Below are positions 25,901 through 35,101 of a stretch of DNA of 64,000 bases, in pieces (positions within the stretch are counted from its first letter, which is position 1; each line of letters begins with the position of its first letter). The stretch covers positions 3,348,001 to 3,412,000 of the forward strand of contig OZ199838.1 in NCBI GenBank assembly GCA_964304625.1, written 5' to 3'. Source of the DNA: Kudoa neothunni. Its lineage: Eukaryota; Cnidaria. A program made the position numbers and the translations under genes. The notes beneath the pieces are model-generated. The model had not been told where the DNA came from, did no database searches, and was given only the letters and a program-made list of their open reading frames with translations.

Positions 25901-27736
25901 TTCCAATTAAAAAATCGTTAAAAATATTTAATCTATAGTTTGGAAACGTATAAAATAGTTTTTTGAGAGAAATGACTGGGCTTATATCGACCCTAAAAGA
26001 GGGAGAATGTGAGTAGTTTTTTCGCAAAGCTCATAAAATATACAAATAACATTCAGTACCCCTACTTTAGAGAGAATAAGAATTTTTAGGAGAATAGCCG
26101 ATGTTTTAAGTATAAATTAGTCGTCTAAGTTGGTTTAAACCACTCACTTTAATTACTGAGATTAAAAACCAAGCAACGCCATCTAAAACTAAAACAAAAT
26201 TTGTTCCAAATCAATCAAATTATATCGCGCAAATACCTTTAAATTATTTAAAAAGTTATTAAATATTGTAAGCGAGGTAAGGATGCTCATACGTGAATAA
26301 AGTGTGGTATTTAGGAGAGATATTCGGCAGACATGCGCACACAGCAATGCCCGAGCTTCTATTGAATAGGTTGTATTGAAAGGTGCTGGACGAGTGATTT
26401 CTTTTGTCATCTGTAATTTTACTAACAGCTAAAGTTAAATAATCTTATTGTTATCGCAACACCTGTTGGATTTACATGTTTGATAATATGAAATGAATTG
26501 AAATGTGCAGCGCGACGATTCAAATTGTCCGGATCGAATATGGGACATGCAGATATAATTATAGAAAGCCCTACAAAAACCAATTCAATCAATACAATAG
26601 TAGAGTATAAATAACGTTTGACTGGGATGAACGGATTCTCTTTGAAAAACCTGTAGAAAAGCCCCACAATAGGCTCTCCAGTTTTTACTTCTGGTTTCCC
26701 GGGAAAGCACCATCTCCACAATAGATACTAAACAATTATTGAAATGTGAATGTTGCTATTGTGGATGATAGTATGAGAAATAATTGAGGTTTTCAAATCG
26801 TTACCATAGATCCTGGTATTCCAATAAGAACACACAAATAATACAGAACAATTATCTTCAACAATAAAACAGGTTAAAAAAATAACACAATACACACATT
26901 TAATATTACAGTGGGTGGGGTTTTATCGCTTAACAACCAAATCGGTAATGCAATTCCGTATTTGTGTTGAGTGGGTCCGTCCAAATTACCATATCTTTCC
27001 CATTTTTCTCGACTCGAATCGTCAGTCAAACTATAAACAATGTTAAATAGGAGGATAAATGTGGTATTGTTGTGGGCCAACAACAATCAGTGTTATCATT
27101 ACATTTTGTAAGCATCCGATATTTCCATAAACTTTTTTGGATCTCCACCATGATCTGGATGGTTTTTGAGTAGAAGTCTTTTGTAGGCCCTTTTAACCTG
27201 TTTTAAAGTAGCTCTCTAAATATATAGTGTTGTTGTTATAGTTGACAGTGGGCTGATTCAAACAATCCAACTTGATCAATCTCCAACACATCAAATGGAT
27301 CACTAATAGATGGTGAGGTCTCTTCTATGGGGATGCTTCGTATTTTTATGATGATCAATGCCAAAATCACATAACCACACAATAACAGTCCAAGTCTATT
27401 ATAATTAAAGTAAACTACAACAATAAATAACAGCTCACCTAGTGACAATGTAGTAGGGATCTCTTGCTATCATTTCAACTCGATCGTCTTTTAATTTACA
27501 TTGTCTGCATCTGCATCTTATGCTGAATCTGTTTCTATCGTTTTCCTCTAACAATTACATGGTAGAGCCCAATTATCATGCTGTCCAACAGAATCGAAAA
27601 TCCTAAATGAGATACTTTTCTTTTTGTAAAATGACCATGAGTACGCAAACGATAAAATAGATAGAATGAGACCATATGTGAACCCGGCGAAAAGCCATAT
27701 GTCTCTCGATGAAGCGTCACTCGAGTATTGGACCAT
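19918..27736 (-). CDS. SEC63: SEC63-like ER translocation protein
   Basis: Many-exon minus-strand gene. The start at 27736 gives RDIWLFAGFTYGLILSILSF, the first membrane span, followed by a second span (LGLLLCGYVILALIIIKI), a J domain with the HPD motif (LLKNHPDHGGDPKKF, codons at about 27150-27161; then SSREKWERYGNLDGPTQHKY), and a third span. The Brl region follows (ARALLCAHVCRISLLNTTLY; HKVLKTYRGVLGMILHEI; STVENCIKLCGCITQALQV; SELDPAEHKDVQYAFETIPY). It ends with the C-terminal domain (ESWWIYITIDGGDST; EAPSKPGFYTYTV) and the tail VNVLHDKPIDTQQHW, which matches human VHEAKPVPENHPQW. SEC63 recruits BiP to the Sec61 channel through its luminal J domain. Introns are about 45-110 bases except one of 4844 bases (21449-26292). 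There is an unusual CRCRQCKLKDD motif between spans 1 and 2, and the acidic tail is shorter than in vertebrates. Confidence 0.93.
23473..23498. repeat. (AT)n microsatellite
   Basis: Uninterrupted AT dinucleotide run of about 26 bases inside the SEC63 large intron. Confidence 0.9.
24080..24700. mobile_element. piggyBac-type MITE, copy 1
   Basis: 621-bp non-autonomous element with TTAA on both sides (24076-24079 and 24701-24704). Terminal inverted repeats begin CCTTCTA on both strands (right end read inward: CCTTCTATGTAGC). A subterminal palindrome GGGATAGATTTCTATCCC near the left end recurs near the right end as GGGTAGATTTCTACTCC. No coding capacity. Its left 330 bases match 28398-28735. Confidence 0.88.
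25683..26027 (-). CDS. Unidentified 114-residue reading frame in the SEC63 intron
   Basis: Uninterrupted minus-strand frame starting MRKNYSHSPSF and ending YDDEIAENCHVD. The middle is basic and hydrophobic (LRRGKFLTIIDFDHYLL) and predicted helical by eye; the C-terminus is acidic. It is not part of SEC63, which splices over it, and I recognise no family. It could be the remnant of a transposon gene (a piggyBac-like terminus starts at 24901) or a nested host gene. No clear promoter or splice partners are visible. Confidence 0.3.
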   Translation of the reverse strand: MRKNYSHSPSFRVDISPVISLKKLFYTFPNYRLNIFNDFLIGIEILLNKNREKLKILIPTLIDKLRRGKFLTIIDFDHYLLSNYDIEIGEIQKFNFTSDSDLYDDEIAENCHVD

Positions 27737-27752
27737 TTTAGATTTTTGCCTA

Positions 27753-27762
27753 ACGCATGCGT
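27753..27762. promoter_or_regulatory. NRF1-like palindrome upstream of SEC63
   Basis: ACGCATGCGT, 17 bases upstream of the SEC63 start codon, resembles the GCGCATGCGC core bound by NRF1 in animal housekeeping promoters. It sits inside a larger inverted repeat, CCTAACGC (27749-27756) with GCGTTAGG about 40 bases further on. Confidence 0.45.
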
Positions 27763-27846
27763 GACGCTGACTTCAAAATTAGCTGACGCGTTAGGCGTAT
27801 TAAATGGTTACACCTTGTGTGTTTGTAATTATAAGTCTGGCGTCGA

Positions 27847-28220
27847 TTAAACCGAAAATGTATGTTGGTCTCGATAATTTCCAATCAGGTGTTGAGTACT
27901 GCGCAGGAAAAACCATAAGAACAAAAGAGTGATAGCTAATATAACTAAATCTAAATCTAAAGCTAATGTGGGTTATTCTAAGTTATGATGATCATAACAT
28001 AGGAGGTGAAAATTAAACAAAACTTTTCAACCAATTGCATTATGTTATATATAACTTGATTATAATATATATGCGTATGTATATAATTGGGGTGAACAAG
28101 ATTGGAGTTGTTTCTAAATCTTGGATATTTACAGGTGACTAACACCCACATTTCGATTTTATAATCAGGGAGTGCCAACATATTTACAAACAGACTTTGA
28201 TAATAGGATGGCGAAATCAT
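27847..28220 (-). CDS. Possible serine palmitoyltransferase small subunit (SPTSSA/B-like)
   Basis: Two minus-strand exons (from 28220 to a GTAAAT donor near 28132, and from a TTTAG acceptor near 27955 to stop 27847-27849) join in phase (split TAT codon) to give a 65-residue protein. The N-terminus SPSYYQSLFVNMLALPDYKI resembles SPTSSA WFYYQYLLVTALYMLEPWER. One membrane segment (LDLVILAITLLFLWFFL) is followed by STQHLIGNY, where SPTSSA has MPQHIMAILHY. Length (65 versus 71 residues) and topology fit. The small subunit activates the ER enzyme that starts sphingolipid synthesis. The similarity is short, so this remains a suggestion. It lies 110 bases upstream of SEC63 on the same strand. Confidence 0.42.
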
Positions 28221-28397
28221 GTTAGCGTATTGACTATTGACACTGAGGCAATTGTAGCATGATCAGCAAGTACCGTGGACTTTATTGGTCGAATGACTTA
28301 ACATCTCAAGCAGCACAGGTGTTTTGCTGCATATTAATAAATATTTTTTAATTCAAATTTCAAAAAATCGACTACTATCGAGAGATAGTTTGGTCTT

Positions 28398-28735
28398 TAT
28401 CCTTCTAAATAAAATGAGGTAGATTTCTACCCCAAGTGAATTTCCTCAAACAATATTATAAGGTATAGATGGGACATAACTCCTCTCCACTTTTTGTAAT
28501 CTTTATGAAAACTTTCAGAAAAATGAGTTGAATTTTTTTGTCATATATCAAAAAAGTTAATGTAAAAACACCTTACAACTAAAATTATTTAAAATATTGA
28601 TAAATGTAATTTTTAAAAATTTCCGGAAATTCTATCGAGTAAACAATGAATAAATAACAAAACACTATACACGCAACGCAACGCGACGCAAGCCCGAATG
28701 TGCAACGTCGAGCGCAACGTCGATATAAGCCTGGG
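28398..28735. mobile_element. piggyBac-type MITE, copy 2 (truncated)
   Basis: Matches the left part of the MITE at 24080-24700: the CCTTCTAAATAAA edge, the palindrome GGTAGATTTCTACCCC, and shared stretches such as GAAATTCTATCGAGTAAA and CGATATAA. It breaks off at CGATATAAGC, exactly where the dispersed repeat copy B begins, so that repeat probably inserted into or truncated this MITE. Confidence 0.75.
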
Positions 28736-29215
28736 CTGCTAGTGGGGTTTTAGAAAAAACCCAAGGATGGAGATGGACGGTCAAAAAACACTAGTTTAAG
28801 TAAACAACACTAGTTTAAAGTACAAAAAAATAGAATCATATCTATTAAAGTTTTTAATCATCTTCCGAGTCTTCAAATACGTCTACAGATATTAAATTTA
28901 AATTTATCGTCGTATTATTGTAATTTATTGGCGCCAACACTCGTTCAAACCTAATGTCTAGTATAGATCAATGTGTTCACAATGATTAATTAATTCATAA
29001 TTCAAGATATATTTTGAAATAACGTTAAATTTTCTAATAATATGCGACAATGTTAACTGAACAATTGTGCTGTCGTTCGATATCATCGTAAATGTTTAAA
29101 CCCTGCACGATATAATCTGAGTAGGATACGTTATTCAAAATATAAATATTAATGTTGCACAAAATAAAATTTGTGTTATTATTCAATGTTTAGAGGTTTT
29201 CCGTAAAAAACCAAG
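28727..29215 (-). repeat. Dispersed repeat, copy B (degenerate coding unit)
   Basis: Starts CTGGGCTGCTAGTGGGG and aligns with 17437-17800. Minus-strand coding traces include NLISVDVFEDSEDD and a stop. A block of about 65 bases is present here but absent from copy A. Further right, TTGAGAACCCCTG near 29433-29445 is a typical hAT terminus, which may mark this element's other end. Confidence 0.55.
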
Positions 29216-29449
29216 ATTTTAAAGAAAAATAAGAAAAACCAAGCAGTGGACGGCCTTATTAAAATTATTAACGCTCATGCGCGGATGTCGTTTAGGATTA
29301 AAATTTATCATCCAATTGGTGTCTGCCTTAATTAAACCAGTATAACACCCTAAAGTAAATATGAATTTAGTCCTCAAGTTAATGAGGTAAACTTGGAATT
29401 TTCATCAGACCGAGGAGGTAAATTAAAAAAAAAGATTGAGAACCCCTGA

Positions 29450-30476
29450 TCTAAATCAAAACACCAATTGTTTAAATCAAAATGCAACCATTCTTTTAGA
29501 ATAAAACAACTGTTTATTGGCGTTTCTTAAAGTAAAAATACATTTTTTAATCAAAAAGCAATTTTTACATATGCTCAGGCTCAGCAATATGTCACTTCAA
29601 TTAACACTCTTACTCAATCAAAATTGAATTAACAAAAATAAACGAATATCTGTGACACTGTATGTATGGATATATAACTGTACGAATATATGAATGCGAA
29701 ATAAAGTTATTCTGTGAGTAGAAGTAATTAAGGTTCGGTCGATTTCATGTGGAATGCCTCAGAAATATATAAACGAATAAATTGCTGAGTGTATGGGTGG
29801 GTGTTCACAAATAAACGATTGGGCGAATTTTAAAACGAAATCGAGAAGGTTTTTGTTCAGTCAGTAAAAAGTGGTGACCGTCGATCTAATTTCTCCAAAG
29901 TGTAAAAACCATTCATTCAAGTTTTAGTAGATGAGGATTGTACAGCAAGTTTAGCGTAAATTGTCTAAAAACTCATTCTCCTACCACATTATAGTTCTCT
30001 TTTGGATTCAAGTGAGGTATCCTCCAATCACTTGATATCAGTTGTACGAAATAAAAATCCTTCAGACAACAACAATTATTTAATGCTTATTATTGGGAGG
30101 ACCACATAAAATCTCGTCTAAACAAAAGTTCAATTACTACAACCATTCTGGCTCATAGGTTATTAATCGTGTTCTACACTCAGATACTATTGATAATTGT
30201 AAAATATTCAACCCAATGAATGTAATCACTAGATTGAAAGTAGTGTTTTCTTAACATAGATATAGATTATGTAACATTAACAGTACGCGAAATAACTACA
30301 AAATTTCCGCATTTAATAAAAATTAGCGAACAAGGATAAACAATCACATTTTGAGTCAAATAAAACACAATATGGTCGTCTAAAAATATATTCCAAACTA
30401 TTGCATTCATATAACCGACATTGATGACAACCAACGCCGTCTTCTATACGAACAAAAAGCTTCCGCATATCATGAC
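29450..30476. other. AT-rich intergenic DNA
   Basis: About 1 kb downstream of PSMB3 with no recognisable gene or repeat. Confidence 0.5.
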
Positions 30477-31405
30477 TCAATCCATTCTAGCACGTAACAC
30501 GTATCGGGTGGTTTTGTCTTTCTCTCTATAATAACAACTCACACTCCAGACCAGCAATTTTTAATAAAACATACACCAAATACACAACAACACCCCATCC
30601 ACTGTAGGCATCTCTGTCGATGGCATTCATAAAAGCTTGTGAGATAGTTTCAAATAGAGCTTTAGAATCCTATAGAAGAAGATTATCGTTAATAACGAAC
30701 GAATGAAGTGAGCACATAAATAGTACCATATTTGGTCTCCACAAACTTTCACAGATACCTTGCAACTGTTCAAAACTTGTGCCAACAGCAACAAAATCTT
30801 CACTCTCCATGGTGCATCCAATGAGATCACATGAAGCAATAAAAGGTTTAGCGGTCTCTGGATCGAAGCCACATATAATTGGTTCAATAAAGAAAGGGCC
30901 AAATCTTTAACCATATCATTGCACTACCAACCATTACAATAGTTAAAGTACCTTCTCTTATACAACAAATTGCTCATAATATTCATCAGAACCTGTGGTT
31001 TTAGGAGTCTATCTTCGTTTATCTTATAAAGATTGACTTCACTTTCAGTTTCTTCTTTTCTAATTATACACGAATTAAAGTAGGATTCTTAGCCGAATAT
31101 CCATGAATTGACACAACAACAAAGTATCTAATCCAATCCAATGAAAATTCCTAGTCACTTACACTGTCAAAACATCAGTGGCCAGTCCACCAAGTCCTAT
31201 ATACAAGGATTCATCCATTTTAAAGATTTTCTCAAAGTTGGTGCTGACTGTTTGGAACTGGAATCCAAATCTTAGATCACATGCCATGGCATAACAATCT
31301 GAGCCTTTCATTGCCAACACAGATCCTCCATTTAATTTGCTAGGCTATAATAGTTACAAAAATCATAATTTTTATTCCTATGTAACAAAATAAACCTACA
31401 TCCAT
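30477..31405 (-). CDS. PSMB3: Proteasome subunit beta type-3
   Basis: Minus-strand gene, six coding exons. The start at 31405 yields a two-codon first exon (Met-Asp), then [40 protein letters not shown] (human: [20 protein letters not shown]), [80 protein letters not shown] and the C-terminus [15 protein letters not shown] (human: EKDKITTRTLKARMD). It is a non-catalytic ring subunit of the 20S proteasome core, synthesised without a propeptide, as seen here (no catalytic Thr). All junctions are GT-AG and in phase; intron sizes are about 45-145 bases. It lies head to head with the MCUR1-like gene, 51 bases between start codons. Confidence 0.96.
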
Positions 31406-31420
31406 CGTAAATTGTGTCAC

Positions 31421-31430
31421 GCTTGCGCAC
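31421..31430. promoter_or_regulatory. NRF1-like half site between PSMB3 and the MCUR1-like gene
   Basis: GCTTGCGCAC lies in the 51-base gap between two divergent start codons, so it may drive both genes. Confidence 0.4.
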
Positions 31431-31456
31431 AGAATGTGTGGTAAAGGCTTACAATA

Positions 31457-32476
31457 ATGCTGCGGAGGGCGATACCGTTTCAAACTTTTCGAACCTACCC
31501 CAAACGAAATTGTCACAAAATAATAGATCAACTAAAGTCAGATTCAAATCCACAAAAAATACCCAAAAATATCGACAAAAAAATGGATCTTCATCCAATT
31601 TCCTTCCACGTGGATTACGCCGAATTATATGAGAATTTTATAAATACTGGTATAATTTCTACAATCTTTATGAAAGATAAACAATTTTTATCACCAAGGA
31701 TTCACTGTTGATCAGGCAAAATGCCTAAAAAGCATCCTGTTCAATCAAAACAAAACATTTATAACAACAAATAATAATTTGTGCGAATTAAAAAATACGC
31801 TAGTAAATCGTAGCCTTCTCATTTTTTATTACTCGAGAAAAATGTAGGATAGTATTGATAGAAAATTAGACCTACAAATAAATACTATCAAGTAGTTGAT
31901 AGGCAACTAATTTTTGTAACTTATAAGTTTCTCCACAGAAAAGATATGGTTATACTGGAGAAAAGCGAGTTTTCTATGTTACGCACTGAAAATGAAGTAT
32001 CACCTAATACTGTCTCTGTCTATTTTATGAGTTACGTGACTTAGAAAATCAGGGATCAACTCGGTTTAGTATCAAAAGACATGACAGTATTGTGTTCACA
32101 TTCATTTTCTCTTAGTTAATTTAGCAAAATATCTCAAGAATGCGATCAAATATTACTGTAGAGTTCAGCTTGGAAAAGGCGAAAACTAGAGAAGATGTAA
32201 CTGCATGCTGTAGTAATCAATCTCTAATCTATCCCTCAACTAGATTGCCATGCAAGAACAACGCATCAAAGACACTAACAATCGTATTGACACTGAGGTA
32301 GTTGTTTTCGAATGAAAAACTCTTTTCTATCAAAGTTATGATTTGAAAAGATGGCAAAGATGCAAAAGGATCTTGAACAACAAAAATCAGACCTCATCAA
32401 ATACATTTTGGCCACTCTTGTCTCCTTCACTATGATTGCATTGACTATCTCAAGAATCGTTACTAGTTTTACTTAG
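31457..32476 (+). CDS. MCUR1/CCDC90-family mitochondrial inner-membrane protein
   Basis: Plus-strand gene of six short exons. The N-terminus MLRRAIPFQTFRTYPKRN is a typical mitochondrial presequence. HVDYAELYENFINTGFTVDQ matches the CCDC90B head domain (LVQDLETHGFDKTQ). A middle exon gives KDMVILEKSEFSMLRTENE, identical to human CCDC90B across KDMVILEKSEF. Later exons give SRMRSNITVEFSLEKAK and RIKDTNNRIDTE (family: SETSNKIDAE), and the last exon gives KSDLIKYILATLVSFTM plus a C-terminal membrane span (family: NKLETIRYLAASVFTCL). The family has a coiled coil and a C-terminal anchor in the inner membrane; members regulate the calcium uniporter or respiratory complex assembly. Introns are about 50-140 bases. 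The stop at 32474-32476 is 127 bases from the POLE3 stop codon (tail to tail). Confidence 0.92.
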
Positions 32477-32603
32477 CGACTCTTTTGTATTTATTAAATG
32501 TAGTTATCATTTTTTCTATGTGAGGCGAGTTTCGTTTTTTACTTAATACTAAGCTATTATTGCGCAAAAAAATGAAACAAATTATTAAATTATAACAGAT
32601 AAA

Positions 32604-33252
32604 TTATGGTTCATTTGAATTTTCTTTCAATATTTTCGGATTGCTATCTTCGGTTATAAATGCATCCGTAACTGGACGTTTTTCAGGAGAGTGAGATGCG
32701 TTTTCCATTCTGCTTTCAGTTTCCTCAATTGCTTCATCAGTTGCGTCGTTGAGAGTGGGAGTCGAGTTAACAATTATCTCGTTCTCCTTCTCTTGATCTA
32801 CAATCTCTTCTGATGCATTTCGACTTTGAGAGACATTTTTCATGGCTAAATTAATTTAACATAAACAATTATTAACAACTCAATTGCTTACAATCGACGA
32901 ACAACTTCAATTCGTGGCCAAAAAAAGAAAACCCAGAAATTTTTAATGCGGCTGTTATATCATCGGGGAATATGGTTTTTCGTTTGCAATTTGTTACATT
33001 ACTCATTGCACTTAAATGATTTTCAAAAAATTATCATTTTTCGAAAAATAAACTTGTGTGTTAAGTATAAAATAAAAACAGAACCCCATTGTGCCAATAT
33101 AGTTCTCACATCTTTAGAGAGATGAGCATCTTTGGGCAGCTAAAATAGCTCAGAGTCTAATAACTGAAGCAACCATATACTGCATCTTTGAGTATTCGAT
33201 TTACAACAGCAATCGGTAGGTGAAGTTCATCGGCCTTATCATCCTGATCCAT
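32604..33252 (-). CDS. POLE3: DNA polymerase epsilon subunit 3 (histone-fold protein)
   Basis: Minus-strand gene of four exons. Exon 1 (start 33252) gives DELHLPIAVVNRILKDA (human: EDLNLPNAVITRIIKEA). Exon 2 gives LPKDAHLSKDVRTILAQWG and SVFILYLTH (human: ASVFVLYATS). Exon 3 gives NVTNCKRKTIFPDDITAALK (human: AMKGKRKTLNASDVLSAME). Exon 4, ending at 32604, is an acidic tail with ENEIIVNSTPTLND and EAIEETESRMENASHSPEKR, as in the family. The histone fold pairs with POLE4 in polymerase epsilon and with CHRAC1 in the CHRAC remodeller. All intron phases are consistent. An NRF1 consensus lies 114 bases upstream of the start codon. Confidence 0.93.
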
Positions 33253-35097
33253 AATGATTTTGATATCAATGGGTTTAAAAGTTTAAACAATGATATTTTT
33301 AGTTAAAGACGCTGCACGAGAATCAAATAACAGTCAGAGTTAGGCGGAAAATTAATCTATGTTAGCGCATGCGCGAAACAGACATCCTATATGTAACAAG
33401 TGAGTTCGTCACCGCCATTAATACTGAGCGAATTCTCGCGGTCGTGATGGATGCCACGATCCCATTTATTACACTATATATCGTCAAAGTTGCGTTGCCA
33501 ACCCAAATCGGACAAATTAGAATTTTTTGTAAAAATGGAATTATTATTTAATTATATGTAAAATATTACATTCATTTATAATTAACTCAGAAACTTCAAA
33601 TCTATGACATCATTTGCTCGATGTGTTGAAAAACTTCCTCATTCGAAACAAGATCCTCTAATGCAGGGCAAAACATTCTATTTCTTCTGATTTTTTCGAC
33701 ATTTCCAGAAAATAAAAATTCTCTTTTCGTAAAGGCGTTTACCAGAGTTGGTTAAAGTAAAGATGTGCTATATTTTCGGATGGAATTAAAAATATTTCGC
33801 CGACAAACAACGCTCAAAAAGTCGATTATTGATAATTTAATTAATCCAAATTCGGAGTAAATAAGTTAAATTTGAAATTTTATCATAAAAATTAAGTAAA
33901 AATTCTAGCGGTTTTTGGCGTTATTTAATTTTTTTGATTCTTCTGTATCTAAAGTTCACAATTTGTATAAATGAATAAAATTGCACTGTGAGTTGAATAT
34001 CATGTAGTTTTTAGGAGCTAAAATTCAGTAAAATTGATAGTTCGATGAATAATCATTATAAAAATAGTTTTTTATAACAAACTAAATTTTTTTCTATTTA
34101 TAGGATAAATTTTATATTTTAATATGGAATTATGTAATTATGTAATGCCGAAATGATTCTATCTCCGATTAAAAATGGCTATAGATTTTGTAAAAAGCAT
34201 GTTTTACATTTTTAAAATTTTATAATTTTTTATTTAAGTTATAGTATGTATATTTAGAGAAATAATCATTAGGCTAACTGTGGCACCAATTCTAAATCTG
34301 CTATTAGCTATCAGCCATTGGAGAATATAGTGATGAATAAATTTTTTATTCGAATGTACTCCTCTTATATGTTTATTTGTGTAAAATCAATTTATATTTG
34401 TTTATAATCAATTGTTGAGAGAAGAATATGGAATTAACTGTGTTTATTCTAATAGTAAATATTATCTTCATAAACTTTTATTACATTAAGGAAGATTCTT
34501 TCTTTATGTTTAATTATAAATGTTGAGATATTACCGTTGAAATTTAATGATAATTTTGGGATAAAACATCACAATTTCTGTTCAACGCTGACTCCTAACA
34601 TCTTGGCGCGAAATTATTTTCAATAATGCTTTCAATTTGATGTTAAAATGAGATCGAAAATTACGCTTTATTTAATGACCAAACATTAAAAACAGATATT
34701 TTAAGGTCGTCTATATTTTACACAAGTGTTAATGTGTTCAAAATATCCTTGTTCTATAACTAAGTAGCACATTATCCGTCAACTTCTTAAAATTACAATG
34801 GTGCATATGCGTGATATTAATTTCAAAATTATCACTTGTATTCTTGTTGAATGTACACATAGTTACGTATATATTATAATTTGAGGGAAAAAGTTTACCA
34901 TAAGTTTAATGAATTTTTTAATGAGCAAAGTATTACTGACAAATATTTAACCGAGGTAATATATGATTAAGTTTTGTTAAACAACCAAATTCACTGAATT
35001 AAATAACTTAATTACGTAATTAGGGTTTATTAATTTGTATTTTCAATATTCAGACTTACTTGATATATAGGATAAATTCTCTTATTAAACAGCTTTT
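33253..35097. other. Intergenic DNA with an unplaced minus-strand exon-like frame
   Basis: On the minus strand at about 33755-33602, frames rich in charged residues (NRMFCPALEDLVSNEEVF, then stop after EQMMS) follow a TATAG acceptor. The upstream half needs a one-base shift at a T run. I do not recognise the protein. The 60-codon plus frame at 33369-33551 overlaps the NRF1 site and is probably not coding. The rest is AT-rich with nothing identified. Confidence 0.3.
33365..33374. promoter_or_regulatory. NRF1 consensus palindrome upstream of POLE3
   Basis: GCGCATGCGC is a perfect 10-base palindrome equal to the core NRF1 site of animal promoters, 114 bases upstream of the POLE3 start codon. 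Such a GC-only palindrome is very unlikely by chance in DNA this AT-rich. Confidence 0.6.
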
Positions 35098-35101
35098 TTA
35101 A

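Larger units (their letters stand above)
21449..26292 (-). other. Giant intron of SEC63 (4.8 kb)
   Basis: The donor GTATGA at 26292-26287 and acceptor TTTTAG next to 21448 join phase 1 to phase 2, giving LYSH-QHKVLK in frame with the family. All other introns of the gene are about 50-110 bases. The intron holds a TTAA-flanked MITE (24080-24700), another piggyBac-like terminus at 24901 onward (TTAACCTTCCGAGCG, then GGGGTTAAGATGACCC near 24955), an (AT)n run (23473-23498), and an unidentified 114-codon frame (25683-26027). It evidently grew by transposon insertion. Confidence 0.8.

Noticed and set aside
33369-33551. 60-codon plus-strand frame upstream of POLE3
   Set aside because: Its ATG lies inside the NRF1-like palindrome, it has no recognisable motif, and the region is better explained as promoter.
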